Assembly (NCBI GenBank): GCA_003156805.1
Contig: PMHV01000007.1
Location: 62,155-126,154, forward strand
Direction of reading: 5' to 3'
From: Acidobacteriaceae bacterium
GTDB lineage: Bacteria > Acidobacteriota > Terriglobia > Terriglobales > Acidobacteriaceae
Length of the DNA stretch: 64,000 nucleotides
Of this stretch, positions 45,857 to 54,457 are shown one piece after another. Each line of letters begins with the position of its first letter. Position 1 is the first letter of the stretch. The notes beneath the pieces were generated by a model. It searched no databases and had not been told where the DNA came from. It worked only from the letters and a program-made list of their open reading frames with translations. The position numbers and the translations under genes were made by a program.

Positions 45857-46507
45857 CTAACCTCGCTGATGGCTAGTGGCTGATGGCTGACGGCTGATCC
45901 GGTTCTGCCAATGCGTCCACACAAAGTAGGCGACGCCGGCGATGAGCGCCGCGCCGATCACCGCATCGAACTGATGGAAATATTTCCCGAGTTCGCGCCA
46001 GTTCTGTCCGAGCTTCATGCCCAGGTAGGCGAGGGCCAGGCACCACGGCCACGATCCCAGAAACGTGTAGACGTGAAAACGTCCGCGGGGCATGCGTGCG
46101 ATTCCAGCCGGCAGCGCGATGAATGTGCGAATTACGGGCAGAAGCCGCGCGACAAATACGGCCAGGTATCCCCAGCGGGCAAAGAAGCGGTCGGCCCAGT
46201 CGAGTTCGCGGCGGCCCATCAAGATCCAGCGCCCATAGCGCTCCACCAGCGGACGCCCGCCATAGCAGCCAATCTCATAGGCCACCAGCGAACCAACATT
46301 GCAGCCGACGGCCCCGGCGGTCGCCACCCATAGCAGCTTGAACCTGCCCGCAAACACCAGATAGCCGGCAAACGGCATGATCAACTCGGAAGGCAGCGGA
46401 ATGCACGCCGACTCGATCGCCATAAGCAAGGCGATGCCGCTGTATCCAGTAGCGGCGATTACCGATTTGATGAACACGAAGAGAATCGCCAGTATTTTTT
46501 CGGTCAT
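45857..46507 (-). CDS. DedA family membrane protein
   Basis: A 216-residue inner-membrane protein of the DedA/VTT (SNARE-associated) family. 'GYSGIALLMAIESACIPLPSELIMPFAGYLV', 'GCNVGSLVAYEIGCYGGRPLVERYGRW', 'FFARWGYLAVFVARLLPVIRTFIALPAGIARMPRGRF' and 'GSWPWCLALAYLGMKLG' are the conserved blocks. Members act in undecaprenyl-phosphate or phospholipid flipping and membrane homeostasis. The last ~12 residues are encoded by a heptanucleotide tandem repeat, so the C-terminus may vary between strains. ATG 46507. Confidence 0.92.
   Translation of the reverse strand: MTEKILAILFVFIKSVIAATGYSGIALLMAIESACIPLPSELIMPFAGYLVFAGRFKLLWVATAGAVGCNVGSLVAYEIGCYGGRPLVERYGRWILMGRRELDWADRFFARWGYLAVFVARLLPVIRTFIALPAGIARMPRGRFHVYTFLGSWPWCLALAYLGMKLGQNWRELGKYFHQFDAVIGAALIAGVAYFVWTHWQNRISRQPSATSHQRG
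45865..45898. repeat. GGCTGAT heptanucleotide tandem repeat in the dedA 3' end
   Basis: About five copies of a 7-base unit (GCTGAT, GGCTAGT, GGCTGAT, GGCTGAC, GGCTGAT) lie in the last codons of dedA. Because the unit is not a multiple of three, loss or gain of a copy would change the C-terminal frame. Confidence 0.6.
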
Positions 46508-46972
46508 GAATGTGAGCGCATGGTTATCGGTCGTCAGTCACAAGTTCTCACTCAAGAACGGGCTCGGTCACACTAAAAGACTGCGGATTGAAAGCAGACC
46601 CAGTGTAACGGAAATTTCCTTCGAGGCGGACGATCCTGCACTTCAACAACGAAGTGCAAGAACTTGCATCTTGTTTCTAATAATCGTGCGAAGTAACATT
46701 GCCTCACCTCCGGGCCCGAATGTCCAATTTCGGGCTGTTCGCCGGTTTCCCTCGACCTCATTCGCAGGAGACGCAGCTCATGACCCGCCCGACTTTTTCG
46801 TCCATCGCGATTTTAGGAGGGAAATTATACGGGGTGACCGGGACCAGCGCGTTTGAGATCACGCCGTAGAATAGATTGGTTTATTTTCGTCGCCTTCGCA
46901 GCAGAAGAGTCGCAGGTACATCGGCGGTTGGATTGTTGAAAAGCAGCCATCCCTCGAGGAGGAGTTTCACGT
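46508..46972. other. 465-base intergenic region upstream of the GloVer gene
   Basis: Between divergent dedA and the GloVer gene. Apart from the gene remnant at 46816-46869 and a strong ribosome site (GAGGAGGAG at 46954-46962) for the GloVer start, no gene is supported. A small ORF crossing 46377-46856 overlaps dedA antisense and lacks coding features. Confidence 0.4.
46816..46869 (+). pseudogene. 3' remnant of a GloVer-repeat protein gene
   Basis: Read in frame, this piece gives 'GGKLYGVTGTSAFEITP' and a TAG stop. The complete GloVer gene 1.4 kb downstream ends 'NLYGTTGYGG...GIVFEITP' and TAG, and both share the same 18 bases TTTGAGATCACGCCGTAG at the end. It therefore looks like the last repeat of a deleted or truncated paralogue. 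No start codon or earlier repeats can be found upstream. Confidence 0.6.
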
Positions 46973-48283
46973 ATGACAAAGCAAAAGTCCGCAATCGCTC
47001 GGCTTCGTGCCGCTTTCGTGGCATCGCTAGTATTTGCCAGCGCAGGTCTTGCTTCCGCGCAGACTGAGACCGTGATTCACGCGTTCCCGTCCGAGAGCAA
47101 AACGGACGGAGCCTATCCTTTCAGTTCGCTCACCTACAGCGGTGGTGTTTTATACGGCACCACGAACGACGGCGGCCAACACAATGCTGGCGCTGTTTAC
47201 AGGCTCTTGCCGCCATCGACAGAAGGCGGAACGTGGAAAGAAGGACTCATATCTTCTTTCGGACACACGAACGGACAGTGGCCACAGGCAGCCGTGCTTC
47301 GCGACGCAAACACTGGCAACATTTACGGGACAACCGCGGGAGGCGGCGCGAGCAATTATTGGGGCGCCGTTTACGAACTCACACCTCCTGTCTCCGGGAA
47401 TCACTGGACGGAAACGGTGATCTACAGCTTCACCGGGCAGAGTGATGGTGGATTTCCCAGATCGAGCCTCATTTCCGACGGGAAAGGAAATCTCTATGGC
47501 TCGACTGACCAGGGCGGCAAGGGTGGTGGCGGCGTGGTCTACGAGCTGTCGCCTCCGGCTCAATCCAGCGATCCGTGGACTGAGACGGTGATTCACGGAT
47601 TCACTTTCGGCGGAGCCGACGGAAGCGGGCCTTCCAACCTTATTTTCGACAGCCTCGGAGCGCTGTACGGCGCGACGCAGTCTGGAGGAGACGCCACCTG
47701 CAACGCCGGTTGCGGCACCGTGTTCAAGCTGACTCCGCCAGCAAAGCAGGGCGGAGCCTGGACCGAAAGCGTTCTCTACAGCTTCCATGCGACTGACGGA
47801 CTTTCTCCCGAAGGCGGCCTGATTTTTGACGGCAGCGGTGCGCTTTATGGGACCGCCAATGACGGTGGCCAGGGGCAGACGCGAAATTATTGCTGTGGCA
47901 CGGTTTTTCAGCTGACGCCGCCCGCCGGTGACGGGGTTCCGTGGACCTTGACCACTCTCTATGCGTTTAGCGGCGGCAGCGACGGCGGTTATCCCACGGG
48001 CGGAGTGATCTTCGATAGTACGGGTACGCTTTACGGCACAACCACGGGCGGCGGCTCTCTGCCCTGTGGTCCCGAACATAACGGTTGCGGCGTGGTCTTC
48101 GCGTTGAATCCACCGTCGACGCAGGGCGGTGCTTGGACCGAACAGGTGCTGCATGCCTTTGTTGGCGGCGATGATGGAGAAGATCCCCTGGCTGGCTTGC
48201 TTCTCGTCGGCAACAACCTGTACGGAACCACGGGCTACGGCGGCCCGGCTGACACCGGAATCGTGTTTGAGATCACGCCGTAG
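46973..48283 (+). CDS. Exported GloVer tandem-repeat protein
   Basis: A 436-residue protein with a signal peptide ('AAFVASLVFASAGLASA') and then about seven repeats of ~55 residues, each built as 'GG(L/V)IFDSxGxLYGTTxxGG...GxVFxLTPP' followed by 'W(T)ETVLYxFxGGxDG'. This is the choice-of-anchor tandem repeat GloVer family, common in Acidobacteria; seven repeats suggest a closed beta-propeller. No catalytic residues or anchor are seen; the protein ends with the last repeat. ATG 46973 follows GAGGAGGAG at a normal distance. Function unknown; surface or matrix binding is a guess. Confidence 0.8.
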   Translation: MTKQKSAIARLRAAFVASLVFASAGLASAQTETVIHAFPSESKTDGAYPFSSLTYSGGVLYGTTNDGGQHNAGAVYRLLPPSTEGGTWKEGLISSFGHTNGQWPQAAVLRDANTGNIYGTTAGGGASNYWGAVYELTPPVSGNHWTETVIYSFTGQSDGGFPRSSLISDGKGNLYGSTDQGGKGGGGVVYELSPPAQSSDPWTETVIHGFTFGGADGSGPSNLIFDSLGALYGATQSGGDATCNAGCGTVFKLTPPAKQGGAWTESVLYSFHATDGLSPEGGLIFDGSGALYGTANDGGQGQTRNYCCGTVFQLTPPAGDGVPWTLTTLYAFSGGSDGGYPTGGVIFDSTGTLYGTTTGGGSLPCGPEHNGCGVVFALNPPSTQGGAWTEQVLHAFVGGDDGEDPLAGLLLVGNNLYGTTGYGGPADTGIVFEITP

Positions 48284-48381
48284 TTTTTCGCGCAAGAGAT
48301 CGGCGAAGGGAATTGTGTCGCGGTCAGGTATTGTCCCGTGGCTGAAACTAATTTCGGGCTGCGTGACAAAGTAGGGACCAG

Positions 48382-48606
48382 CTAGAACGAACCTTCTTGA
48401 GTAAAAGTGTAGCCGGGCAGCGCCGCACCCTGCGGGCTTTTCGTCACTTTGATGCGGACGGTCTGAGCTTCCGGCGCAGCAATTCCGGCCGGCCGCAGCA
48501 TCGCGTATTGCGTAAAGACTTCGCTGTATACCTTTGTAACAAGATAGTCTTGGCCGTCGCTATCGCTGCGCCAGACCTGCCCGAGTTGAATGGAATTCAC
48601 GGCCAC
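48382..48606 (-). CDS. Small conserved-looking hypothetical protein
   Basis: A 74-residue protein 'VNSIQLGQVWRSDSDGQDYLV...LPGYTFTQEGSF' with a regular alternation of beta-strand and turn residues and no frame irregularity. The start is GTG at 48606 or 48600. It reads like a compact all-beta domain rather than an antisense shadow, since no gene lies opposite. Family not recognised; role unknown. Confidence 0.55.
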   Translation of the reverse strand: MAVNSIQLGQVWRSDSDGQDYLVTKVYSEVFTQYAMLRPAGIAAPEAQTVRIKVTKSPQGAALPGYTFTQEGSF

Positions 48607-48878
48607 GCTCTTGTCCTGAATCTAGTCTTGTCCTGGATCTCGATGAACGCTTCCAGACTACCGGGGGCCTTGGGATGCGTCAATTGCCAACGAGGTTACG
48701 GAGGGACAGGGCACCGATTGGCTAATGTCGCGGTTCGCCAACGCCGCAGCCCCGAACAGAGAATCTCTTCATGCGCTGCCTGTGTCAAGAAAATTTGGCA
48801 GGCCAATTCTTTTTATTGAGTGTCGGGCCCTCGAAGCTGGAAAAGCGCAGGTCCCGGGTTTGCTAAGATGATTGCTCT
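48607..48878. other. Intergenic region between small hypothetical and nth
   Basis: A 272-base divergent gap. No RNA gene, repeat or clear promoter hexamers were recognised; it must hold the nth promoter. Confidence 0.3.
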
Positions 48879-49721
48879 ATGTCGCGGGGAACCACACCAA
48901 GACAGCCTCGGCAGGGGCGGATTCCGAAGAGCCCAGCGGCCACGCGCCCCATCAGCATGAAAGCGAACAATAAATCTGCGCGGCCAAGCCAAAGAGTACC
49001 AGAGCGCGGCAGGGCGGCGAGCGCGAAAGGCAGCACTCCCAGCTACAGCGCGCTCGCCCCCCGCCGCATCGCCGAAATCCTGAAGCGCCTCGACCAGCTC
49101 TATCCTGGCGTCACCTGTGCGCTCACTCACTCGAGCGCATGGGAACTCCTGGTCGCGACCATTCTTTCGGCTCAGTCCACCGATGTAAATGTCAACCGGG
49201 TTACGCCCGAACTCTTCCGCAAATATCCCACGGTCGAAGCCTTCGCCGCGCTGACGCCCGAACAACTCCAGCCCGACGTTCGCTCCACTGGTTTCTTTCG
49301 CAATAAATCCAAGTCTGTCGTTGGCGCCGCGAAGAAGATCGTCGCCGAGTTCGGCGGCCAAGTCCCCGACGACATGGAGGAACTCCTCACCCTGCCCGGC
49401 GTCGCCCGCAAAACCGCCAACGTCGTGCTGGGCACGTGGTTCAAGAAGGCCGAAGGCGTAGTCGTCGATACCCATGTGCATCGCATCTCACGCCGTCTTG
49501 AACTCACCACGCAAGACGACCCACAGAAAATTGAACAGGATCTGATGAAGATAATCCCGCGCGAGAAATGGATTCTCTTCTCCCACCAGATCATCTGGCA
49601 CGGACGCAAACTCTGCATCTCCCGCAAACCCAAGTGCGTCGACTGCCCGCTCGAAAACCTCTGCCACGCCGCCGACAAAACCTGGAGCACGGTGGAGCTG
49701 CACAAGAACGCAAAAGCGTAG
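48879..49721 (+). CDS. nth: Endonuclease III (DNA glycosylase/AP lyase) Nth
   Basis: A 280-residue base-excision repair enzyme for oxidised pyrimidines. The helix-hairpin-helix 'LLTLPGVARKTANVVLG' holds the catalytic lysine, 'VVVDTHVHRISRRL' the catalytic aspartate, and C246-x6-C253-x2-C256-x5-C262 binds the 4Fe-4S cluster. Compared with the usual ~210 residues it has a ~60-residue basic, disordered N-terminal extension (rich in R, P, S, A); ATG 48957 would shorten this by 26 residues. Divergent from the 74-residue gene. Confidence 0.95.
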   Translation: MSRGTTPRQPRQGRIPKSPAATRPISMKANNKSARPSQRVPERGRAASAKGSTPSYSALAPRRIAEILKRLDQLYPGVTCALTHSSAWELLVATILSAQSTDVNVNRVTPELFRKYPTVEAFAALTPEQLQPDVRSTGFFRNKSKSVVGAAKKIVAEFGGQVPDDMEELLTLPGVARKTANVVLGTWFKKAEGVVVDTHVHRISRRLELTTQDDPQKIEQDLMKIIPREKWILFSHQIIWHGRKLCISRKPKCVDCPLENLCHAADKTWSTVELHKNAKA

Positions 49722-49851
49722 CCCGATGCTTGGTCATCCCAACCGACTTGTCATCTTGCGCGAGGCCGGAACCTCTGCAATTCCGTCCGCAAGTTAGGTG
49801 GACGCACTCTGCTACACTTTCCCTTCGATCCTCATCCGAGGCTCGCAGCCC

Positions 49852-51876
49852 ATGCGCACCTTCATCCCATTTGTTATCGTCATACTTATGAGCACAGTCG
49901 TTGCTGAAACCGTCGCGGCCCAAACCCTGAACGCTCCGGAGGCCGTTACCGATCCTAAGCAGATCGCCTCCAAGCCCAACGCGCAGGTCGAGTCGCGCAG
50001 CCTGACCATCGAGAAGCTCTACATGACCCGCCAGGTCGGCCGGGCAACGTGGTCACCAGACGGCAAAAGCATCGCCTTCATCTCCAACATGAGCGGGCGC
50101 AACAACCTCTGGCTCGTGCCCGCCGAAGGCGGATGGCCGGTGCAACTCACGGTCAGCGACCAGCGCCAGACCGCTCCAGCGTGGTCGCCCGACGGTAAGT
50201 GGATCGCCTATCAATCTGATTACGACGGCGACGAACTCTGGGACATTTTTCTGGTCTCGCCCAAGACCGGCAAAGTCGTCAACCTTACGCAGACGCGCGA
50301 GACCGCCGAAACGGATCCGACCTGGTCGCCCGACGGCCGCTACCTGGCGTATTTGGTGAAACCAAAAGCATCAGCAGCCTACGAGATCGACGTCTACGAC
50401 ATGGTGATGCGTGCAGTGAAGCACGTCACGACGAATACTCCACAAGACAAACGCAACTCCAACCCCATCTGGTCAAAAGGCGGGGAGTACATCGTCTACT
50501 CGCAAGAGCAGGCCAAGGGAACGGATTCAAACATCTTCATCGTTGACGTGGGGACGGGAAAGAGCACGCTGCTCACGCCCCACGAGGGCGAACAACTCTA
50601 CTTTGCCAACGATGTCTCGCCTGGAGTAGACCGAGAAGAGATACTGATTACGTCCAACGCCGCAAACGGATACGACAACATCGGAATTCTTGGCGTCGGT
50701 ATGAAAGGAGCGATCGTTGGACATCTCGTTCCAGAGAAAATCAAATGGCTGACCAAAGACAAATGGGAAATTCGTGGCGGCGAGTTCTCGCGCGATGGCA
50801 AGCACATCACCTTCAGCGCCAACGTTGACGGCAACGAAGATATCTACTTGCAAGATTTGACGACCGGCAAATCCGCGATGTTGCTCATTCCGACAGGCGT
50901 GAACGAACCCGCCGGCGGGCATTCTGCTTTCACCAAAGACGGCTCGCGTCTGCTCTACAACCACAACGGCCCCACCGCGCCGGGCGATCTTTGGGTGTAT
51001 ACGCTGGCGACCGGCAAGTCGCAACAGATCACGCATTCGCTTGTCGCTGGCGTACGGTCGGAAGACATGGTCGAGCCTTATCTCGTGCACTATCCCAGCC
51101 GCGACGGCAAGTGGACCATCTCCGCGTTTCTCTACGTTCCCTTCAACATGGCGCGCAACGGACAGAACGCCGCCATCGTTTACATTCACGGCGGGCCGAC
51201 TTCGCAAACCATGAATTCCTTTAATCGGTTCATCCAGTACGCATCCGATCAGGGATACATGGTTCTCGCACCCAACTATCGCGGTTCGACGGGATACGGA
51301 AAAGAATTTCAGCAGGCGAATTTGTTCGATATGGGGGGCGGTGACTTGAAGGACGTACTCGCCGGCGTCGACTGGATCAAACAAACTGGCCATCTCGATC
51401 CCAAGAAGATCGCCGTCATGGGCGGAAGCTACGGTGGCTATCTCAGTATGATGTCGGTGACTAAGTCGCCGGAAGTGTGGGCTGCGGGCGTACCCATCGT
51501 GCCTTTCGTCAACTGGTTCACCGAAATCGAGAACGAAGATCCGGTGCTTCAGCAATCCGACCTCGCAACCATGGGCGATGTGGTGACAAACAAGGCCCTG
51601 TACGAAGATCGCTCGCCCATCAACTTCATCGATCAGATTAAGGCTCCGCTGCTGTTGCTCGCCGGCGGACACGACCCGCGCTGCCCTAAGTCAGAAACGC
51701 AGCAAGTGGTCGACGCCATTACGAAGCGCGGCGGGACGGTCGACTATAAGATCTACGAAAACGAAGGCCACGGCTTCGCCCGCGTCGAAAATCAAATCGA
51801 CGCCTATAAACGCGTCGCGGATTTTCTGCTGGCGCACGTTCCCCCAGCGGACTGCAGTTGCTCAGTGAACGAGTAA
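49852..51876 (+). CDS. Exported S9 family prolyl oligopeptidase-like peptidase
   Basis: A 674-residue serine peptidase. ATG 49852 gives a signal peptide ('FIPFVIVILMSTVVAETVAA'); an upstream GTG at 49798 is in frame but would bury it. Residues ~60-400 are a WD40-like propeller with PD40 motifs ('ATWSPDGKSIAFISN', 'PAWSPDGKWIAYQSD', 'PTWSPDGRYLAYLV'). Residues ~420-674 are the alpha/beta-hydrolase with S526 in 'MGGSYGGYLSM', D608 in 'GGHDPRC' and H640 in 'NEGHGFARVEN', the DPP-IV/acylaminoacyl-peptidase triad. Probably degrades peptides in the periplasm. Confidence 0.92.
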   Translation: MRTFIPFVIVILMSTVVAETVAAQTLNAPEAVTDPKQIASKPNAQVESRSLTIEKLYMTRQVGRATWSPDGKSIAFISNMSGRNNLWLVPAEGGWPVQLTVSDQRQTAPAWSPDGKWIAYQSDYDGDELWDIFLVSPKTGKVVNLTQTRETAETDPTWSPDGRYLAYLVKPKASAAYEIDVYDMVMRAVKHVTTNTPQDKRNSNPIWSKGGEYIVYSQEQAKGTDSNIFIVDVGTGKSTLLTPHEGEQLYFANDVSPGVDREEILITSNAANGYDNIGILGVGMKGAIVGHLVPEKIKWLTKDKWEIRGGEFSRDGKHITFSANVDGNEDIYLQDLTTGKSAMLLIPTGVNEPAGGHSAFTKDGSRLLYNHNGPTAPGDLWVYTLATGKSQQITHSLVAGVRSEDMVEPYLVHYPSRDGKWTISAFLYVPFNMARNGQNAAIVYIHGGPTSQTMNSFNRFIQYASDQGYMVLAPNYRGSTGYGKEFQQANLFDMGGGDLKDVLAGVDWIKQTGHLDPKKIAVMGGSYGGYLSMMSVTKSPEVWAAGVPIVPFVNWFTEIENEDPVLQQSDLATMGDVVTNKALYEDRSPINFIDQIKAPLLLLAGGHDPRCPKSETQQVVDAITKRGGTVDYKIYENEGHGFARVENQIDAYKRVADFLLAHVPPADCSCSVNE

Positions 51877-51980
51877 AGTGTTCTCGATTTGTTTCCGGGT
51901 TGCCTTCCGCCCTCGCGTGACCTCGCCGTCCTGGGCGGTTAACGCAGCAGTCCCGGCCGCAGATGCCTGCCAAACCAGTC

Positions 51981-52325
51981 CTACATTGCGCTGTTGCCCA
52001 GGGTCTTCGGCTGTTCCATTCTCAGTTCCCGCATATAGAGAAACATCGGCAAGCCGAGAGAAACCCCGACCGTGAGCACCGCCAACACTGGAAGCCATCT
52101 CCGGCGAATATTCAGCCGGGCGCTCTCGACTCGCAGGAAGACAACCAGAACCACGGCTGAGACCAGGACATCCATCCCGAAGAAGGCGCTGATCCGGTTC
52201 ACGAATAGTTCGCGGACGAAGAGCGGTAGGTTCAGACCGTTGTGCACCACCCACGGAATGAACTGCCAGTATGGAAGCAACGCCCCGGCGAAACAGAGCA
52301 TGAGGTAAATCGTCTTCGGTTTCAT
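51981..52325 (-). CDS. DUF2834-like small membrane protein
   Basis: A 114-residue protein with three membrane helices. 'MLCFAGALLPYWQFIPWVVHNGLNLPLFVRELFVNRISAFFGMDVLVSAVVLVVF' fits the DUF2834 family of small integral membrane proteins with unknown function. ATG 52325. It is 9 bases downstream of hemD on the same strand, so probably the last gene of the heme operon transcript, though a link to heme is not indicated by sequence. Confidence 0.7.
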   Translation of the reverse strand: MKPKTIYLMLCFAGALLPYWQFIPWVVHNGLNLPLFVRELFVNRISAFFGMDVLVSAVVLVVFLRVESARLNIRRRWLPVLAVLTVGVSLGLPMFLYMRELRMEQPKTLGNSAM

Positions 52326-52334
52326 TCCGGCAAT

Positions 52335-53249
52335 CTAGCGATGCCGCGCTACCGGTGTCAACAGGCGCGCATAACCCTGAGCGGTAGACGCGGTCGGCTC
52401 GCCCATGTTCTGCACAATGGCCTCGACCAGCCCCGGGATCGTGAACTCTTTGGCTTCGATATCGGCCCGCAAACCAAACTCGCGCAATGTGGCAGAAGTG
52501 ACCGGGCCAATCGAGGCGAGCCGTATCCCACCGAGGCTCGTGTGGGTGCGAACGGCCCGCCCGCGCGATTGCTGACCCTGCCCATCGGCCTCGCGTGAGT
52601 CGAGCAATGCCACAAAGTTACGCACGGTCGAAGAGCTGGTGAATGTAACCATTTGCGGGCGCCGCCGCGGATTCTTCAGCGCGCTGCGCAATCGCGTGCG
52701 CGACGATTGCGGCACAACTGTTTCATAGGCCTCGACCACATCCACGTGTGCGCCGGCCCTGCGAAGCTCTCGCGGAATCACGTCGCGGGCAACTTTGGCA
52801 CGCACCAGCAGCACCCGCTTTCCTTTCACACGCCGCCTTAGGCTGTGCACCACGGACTCCGCTACGTACTCCGTGGGGACAATGTCCACCTGACCGCCAC
52901 GTTGCTCAATCGCTTTTTTCGTCGCCGGGCCAATGGCGGCCACACGGAAGTGCCTGAGACTTGTTTTCGATAAACGCAGCCTGGCCAGCCGTCCCCACAT
53001 AGCGTCGACTCCGTTCACACTGGTAAGAATCAGCCAGTCGTAGCTCGCAAGATTCTTCAGAGCAGCGTCTAAGGCATCGAACGATCGCGGTTTGCGAATT
53101 TCGATGAACGGAATCTCAAGCACCGTCGCGCCCATCTTGCGCAATTCACTCGACAGCGCACCTGCCTGATGCCGCGCTCGGCCCACCAGCACGCGAACGC
53201 CGGCCAGCGGCCGCGATCGCGGTTTTGCGAATTGTTTACCGCGGCTCAT
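52335..53249 (-). CDS. hemD: Uroporphyrinogen-III synthase HemD
   Basis: A 304-residue enzyme that cyclises hydroxymethylbilane to uroporphyrinogen III. HemD is poorly conserved, but 'GVRVLVGRARHQAGALSSELRKMGATVLEIPFIEI', 'YDWLILTSVNGVDAMWGRL', 'VAAIGPATKKAIEQRGG' and 'MVTFTSSSTVRNFVALL...LASIGPVTSATLREFGL' give the two-domain pattern. Residues ~205-230 carry an insertion ('DSREADGQGQQSRGRAVRTHTS'). It follows hemC on the same strand, separated by two non-heme genes. Confidence 0.87.
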   Translation of the reverse strand: MSRGKQFAKPRSRPLAGVRVLVGRARHQAGALSSELRKMGATVLEIPFIEIRKPRSFDALDAALKNLASYDWLILTSVNGVDAMWGRLARLRLSKTSLRHFRVAAIGPATKKAIEQRGGQVDIVPTEYVAESVVHSLRRRVKGKRVLLVRAKVARDVIPRELRRAGAHVDVVEAYETVVPQSSRTRLRSALKNPRRRPQMVTFTSSSTVRNFVALLDSREADGQGQQSRGRAVRTHTSLGGIRLASIGPVTSATLREFGLRADIEAKEFTIPGLVEAIVQNMGEPTASTAQGYARLLTPVARHR

Positions 53250-53258
53250 GTTGCGCGA

Positions 53259-53879
53259 TCAGATTCCCAGGCCTTGCTTCTGCATCAGTTTAGCGATTCC
53301 GGCAACGGCTGAGTCCGTACTCTGTCCCAAAGAGTTAATAATCGCGGTCTGGTCCGCCTTGGTGCGATTTTGACTGATCTTGAACTTGGTCTCGATCCGG
53401 GTGGCCAGCATCTCGAAGCCGACGATGTGCTTCAACATCCCATGGCGAAACTTTTCACTGAGGCTGCTCCATTGCGCGAAGTAAGCCGGATCAAATGCGT
53501 GGATAATTTCCCGCACCTCTTCTAGAAGGTGTTCGGGCTCGGAAACCGCGCAGGCATGCCCGTATACGTGCACGGCAGCGTAGTTCCAGGTAGGAACGCT
53601 CTCTCGACTTTCATACAGGCTGGGGGAAATATAAGCGTGGGGTCCGTGAAAGATAACCAGCGACTCCTGACCACCTTCCAGAAGACCCCAGTGCGGATTC
53701 GCCTTGGCCATGTGTCCGTGCAGCACCATCCGATTGTCTGCGTCCCGGGCGAGGATGGGCAGATGAGTGGCGAACGGACCGCCGTCCGAGGCAGAAACCA
53801 GAATGGCGAACGGATTCGCCTGGATAAAAGAGACTGTGTCGGCGTGATCGCGAACCCGGTTGAATTCAGGGATATACAT
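53259..53879 (-). CDS. PaiB-like FMN-binding protein
   Basis: A 206-residue protein of the PaiB/FMN-binding negative transcriptional regulator family (split-barrel flavoprotein fold): 'MYIPEFNRVRDHADTVSFIQANPFAILVSASDGGPFATHLPIL', 'HGHMAKANPHWGLLE', 'VIFHGPHAYISPSLYESRESVPTWNYAAVHVYG'. In Bacillus PaiB affects protease and sporulation genes, but most members are biochemically undefined. ATG 53879. It lies inside the heme gene run, between DUF4442 and hemD. Confidence 0.9.
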   Translation of the reverse strand: MYIPEFNRVRDHADTVSFIQANPFAILVSASDGGPFATHLPILARDADNRMVLHGHMAKANPHWGLLEGGQESLVIFHGPHAYISPSLYESRESVPTWNYAAVHVYGHACAVSEPEHLLEEVREIIHAFDPAYFAQWSSLSEKFRHGMLKHIVGFEMLATRIETKFKISQNRTKADQTAIINSLGQSTDSAVAGIAKLMQKQGLGI

Positions 53880-53968
53880 GTTTCGAGCCTCCTGCTGGTC
53901 TACGGACCAGCGATTCGACAGACCAATGATCTACAGACAGAGGTAAGCTGCACCGTCACGGGCTGCTG

Positions 53969-54451
53969 TCATTTCTTTCGCACGTGCAGAACCTTCCCGA
54001 CTTCGGCGATCACCACTCCCGCTACATCTTTCACTTCCACCACAAACGCCGGCTCATATTTTGGCAACGTTTTCAGTTTCTCGCGAATCTCGTCAATCTG
54101 CGCATCGCTGAGGCGAAATTCGGCGCGAACCGTCCCCCGGCCCGGCTTCTTGTATCGAATGGTCGCAGCTTTGTCCCACACGATATAGTCGCGGCCCAGG
54201 TTCGCCATCAGCATCAGCATATAGAAGGCGTCCGTCATGGCAAAGAGCGATCCACCGAAGTGCGTGCCCACGTAGTTGGCGTTCCACCAGCGCAGGTTCA
54301 TTTCTACGTCGACGGCCTTCATGTCGGGCGCAATGTGTTTGATGCGAATACCGGCGCCTAGAAACGGCGGCCAGAGATTGATCCAACTCCGGAGAGCATG
54401 GGAGCTCTTGGTGCCGCCGAGAATCTGCAGGAGAACGTTCCGGGTCGTCAT
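53969..54451 (-). CDS. DUF4442 hotdog-fold thioesterase-like protein
   Basis: A 160-residue protein. 'LWPPFLGAGIRIKHIAPDMKAVDVEMNLRWWNANYVGTHFGGSLFAMTDAFYMLMLMANLG' and 'WDKAATIRYKKPGRGTVRAEFRLS' are the DUF4442 blocks; the fold is that of PaaI-type hotdog thioesterases, and the asparagine/histidine positions ('NYVGTHFGG') may be functional. ATG 54451; an in-frame TTG 54457 immediately abuts the hemC stop. Substrate unknown. It is embedded in the heme operon. Confidence 0.82.
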   Translation of the reverse strand: MTTRNVLLQILGGTKSSHALRSWINLWPPFLGAGIRIKHIAPDMKAVDVEMNLRWWNANYVGTHFGGSLFAMTDAFYMLMLMANLGRDYIVWDKAATIRYKKPGRGTVRAEFRLSDAQIDEIREKLKTLPKYEPAFVVEVKDVAGVVIAEVGKVLHVRKK

Positions 54452-54457
54452 GCCCAA

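Noticed and set aside
46377-46856. 159-residue open frame across the dedA start and the intergenic region
   Set aside because: Its first part is antisense to dedA and the rest lacks coding character; the GloVer remnant nearby is in a different reading frame.
47150-48295. 381-residue open frame on the minus strand
   Set aside because: Antisense to the GloVer gene; its repeated appearance only mirrors the GloVer repeats.
50527-51672. 381-residue open frame on the minus strand
   Set aside because: Antisense to the S9 peptidase, which has a full catalytic triad.
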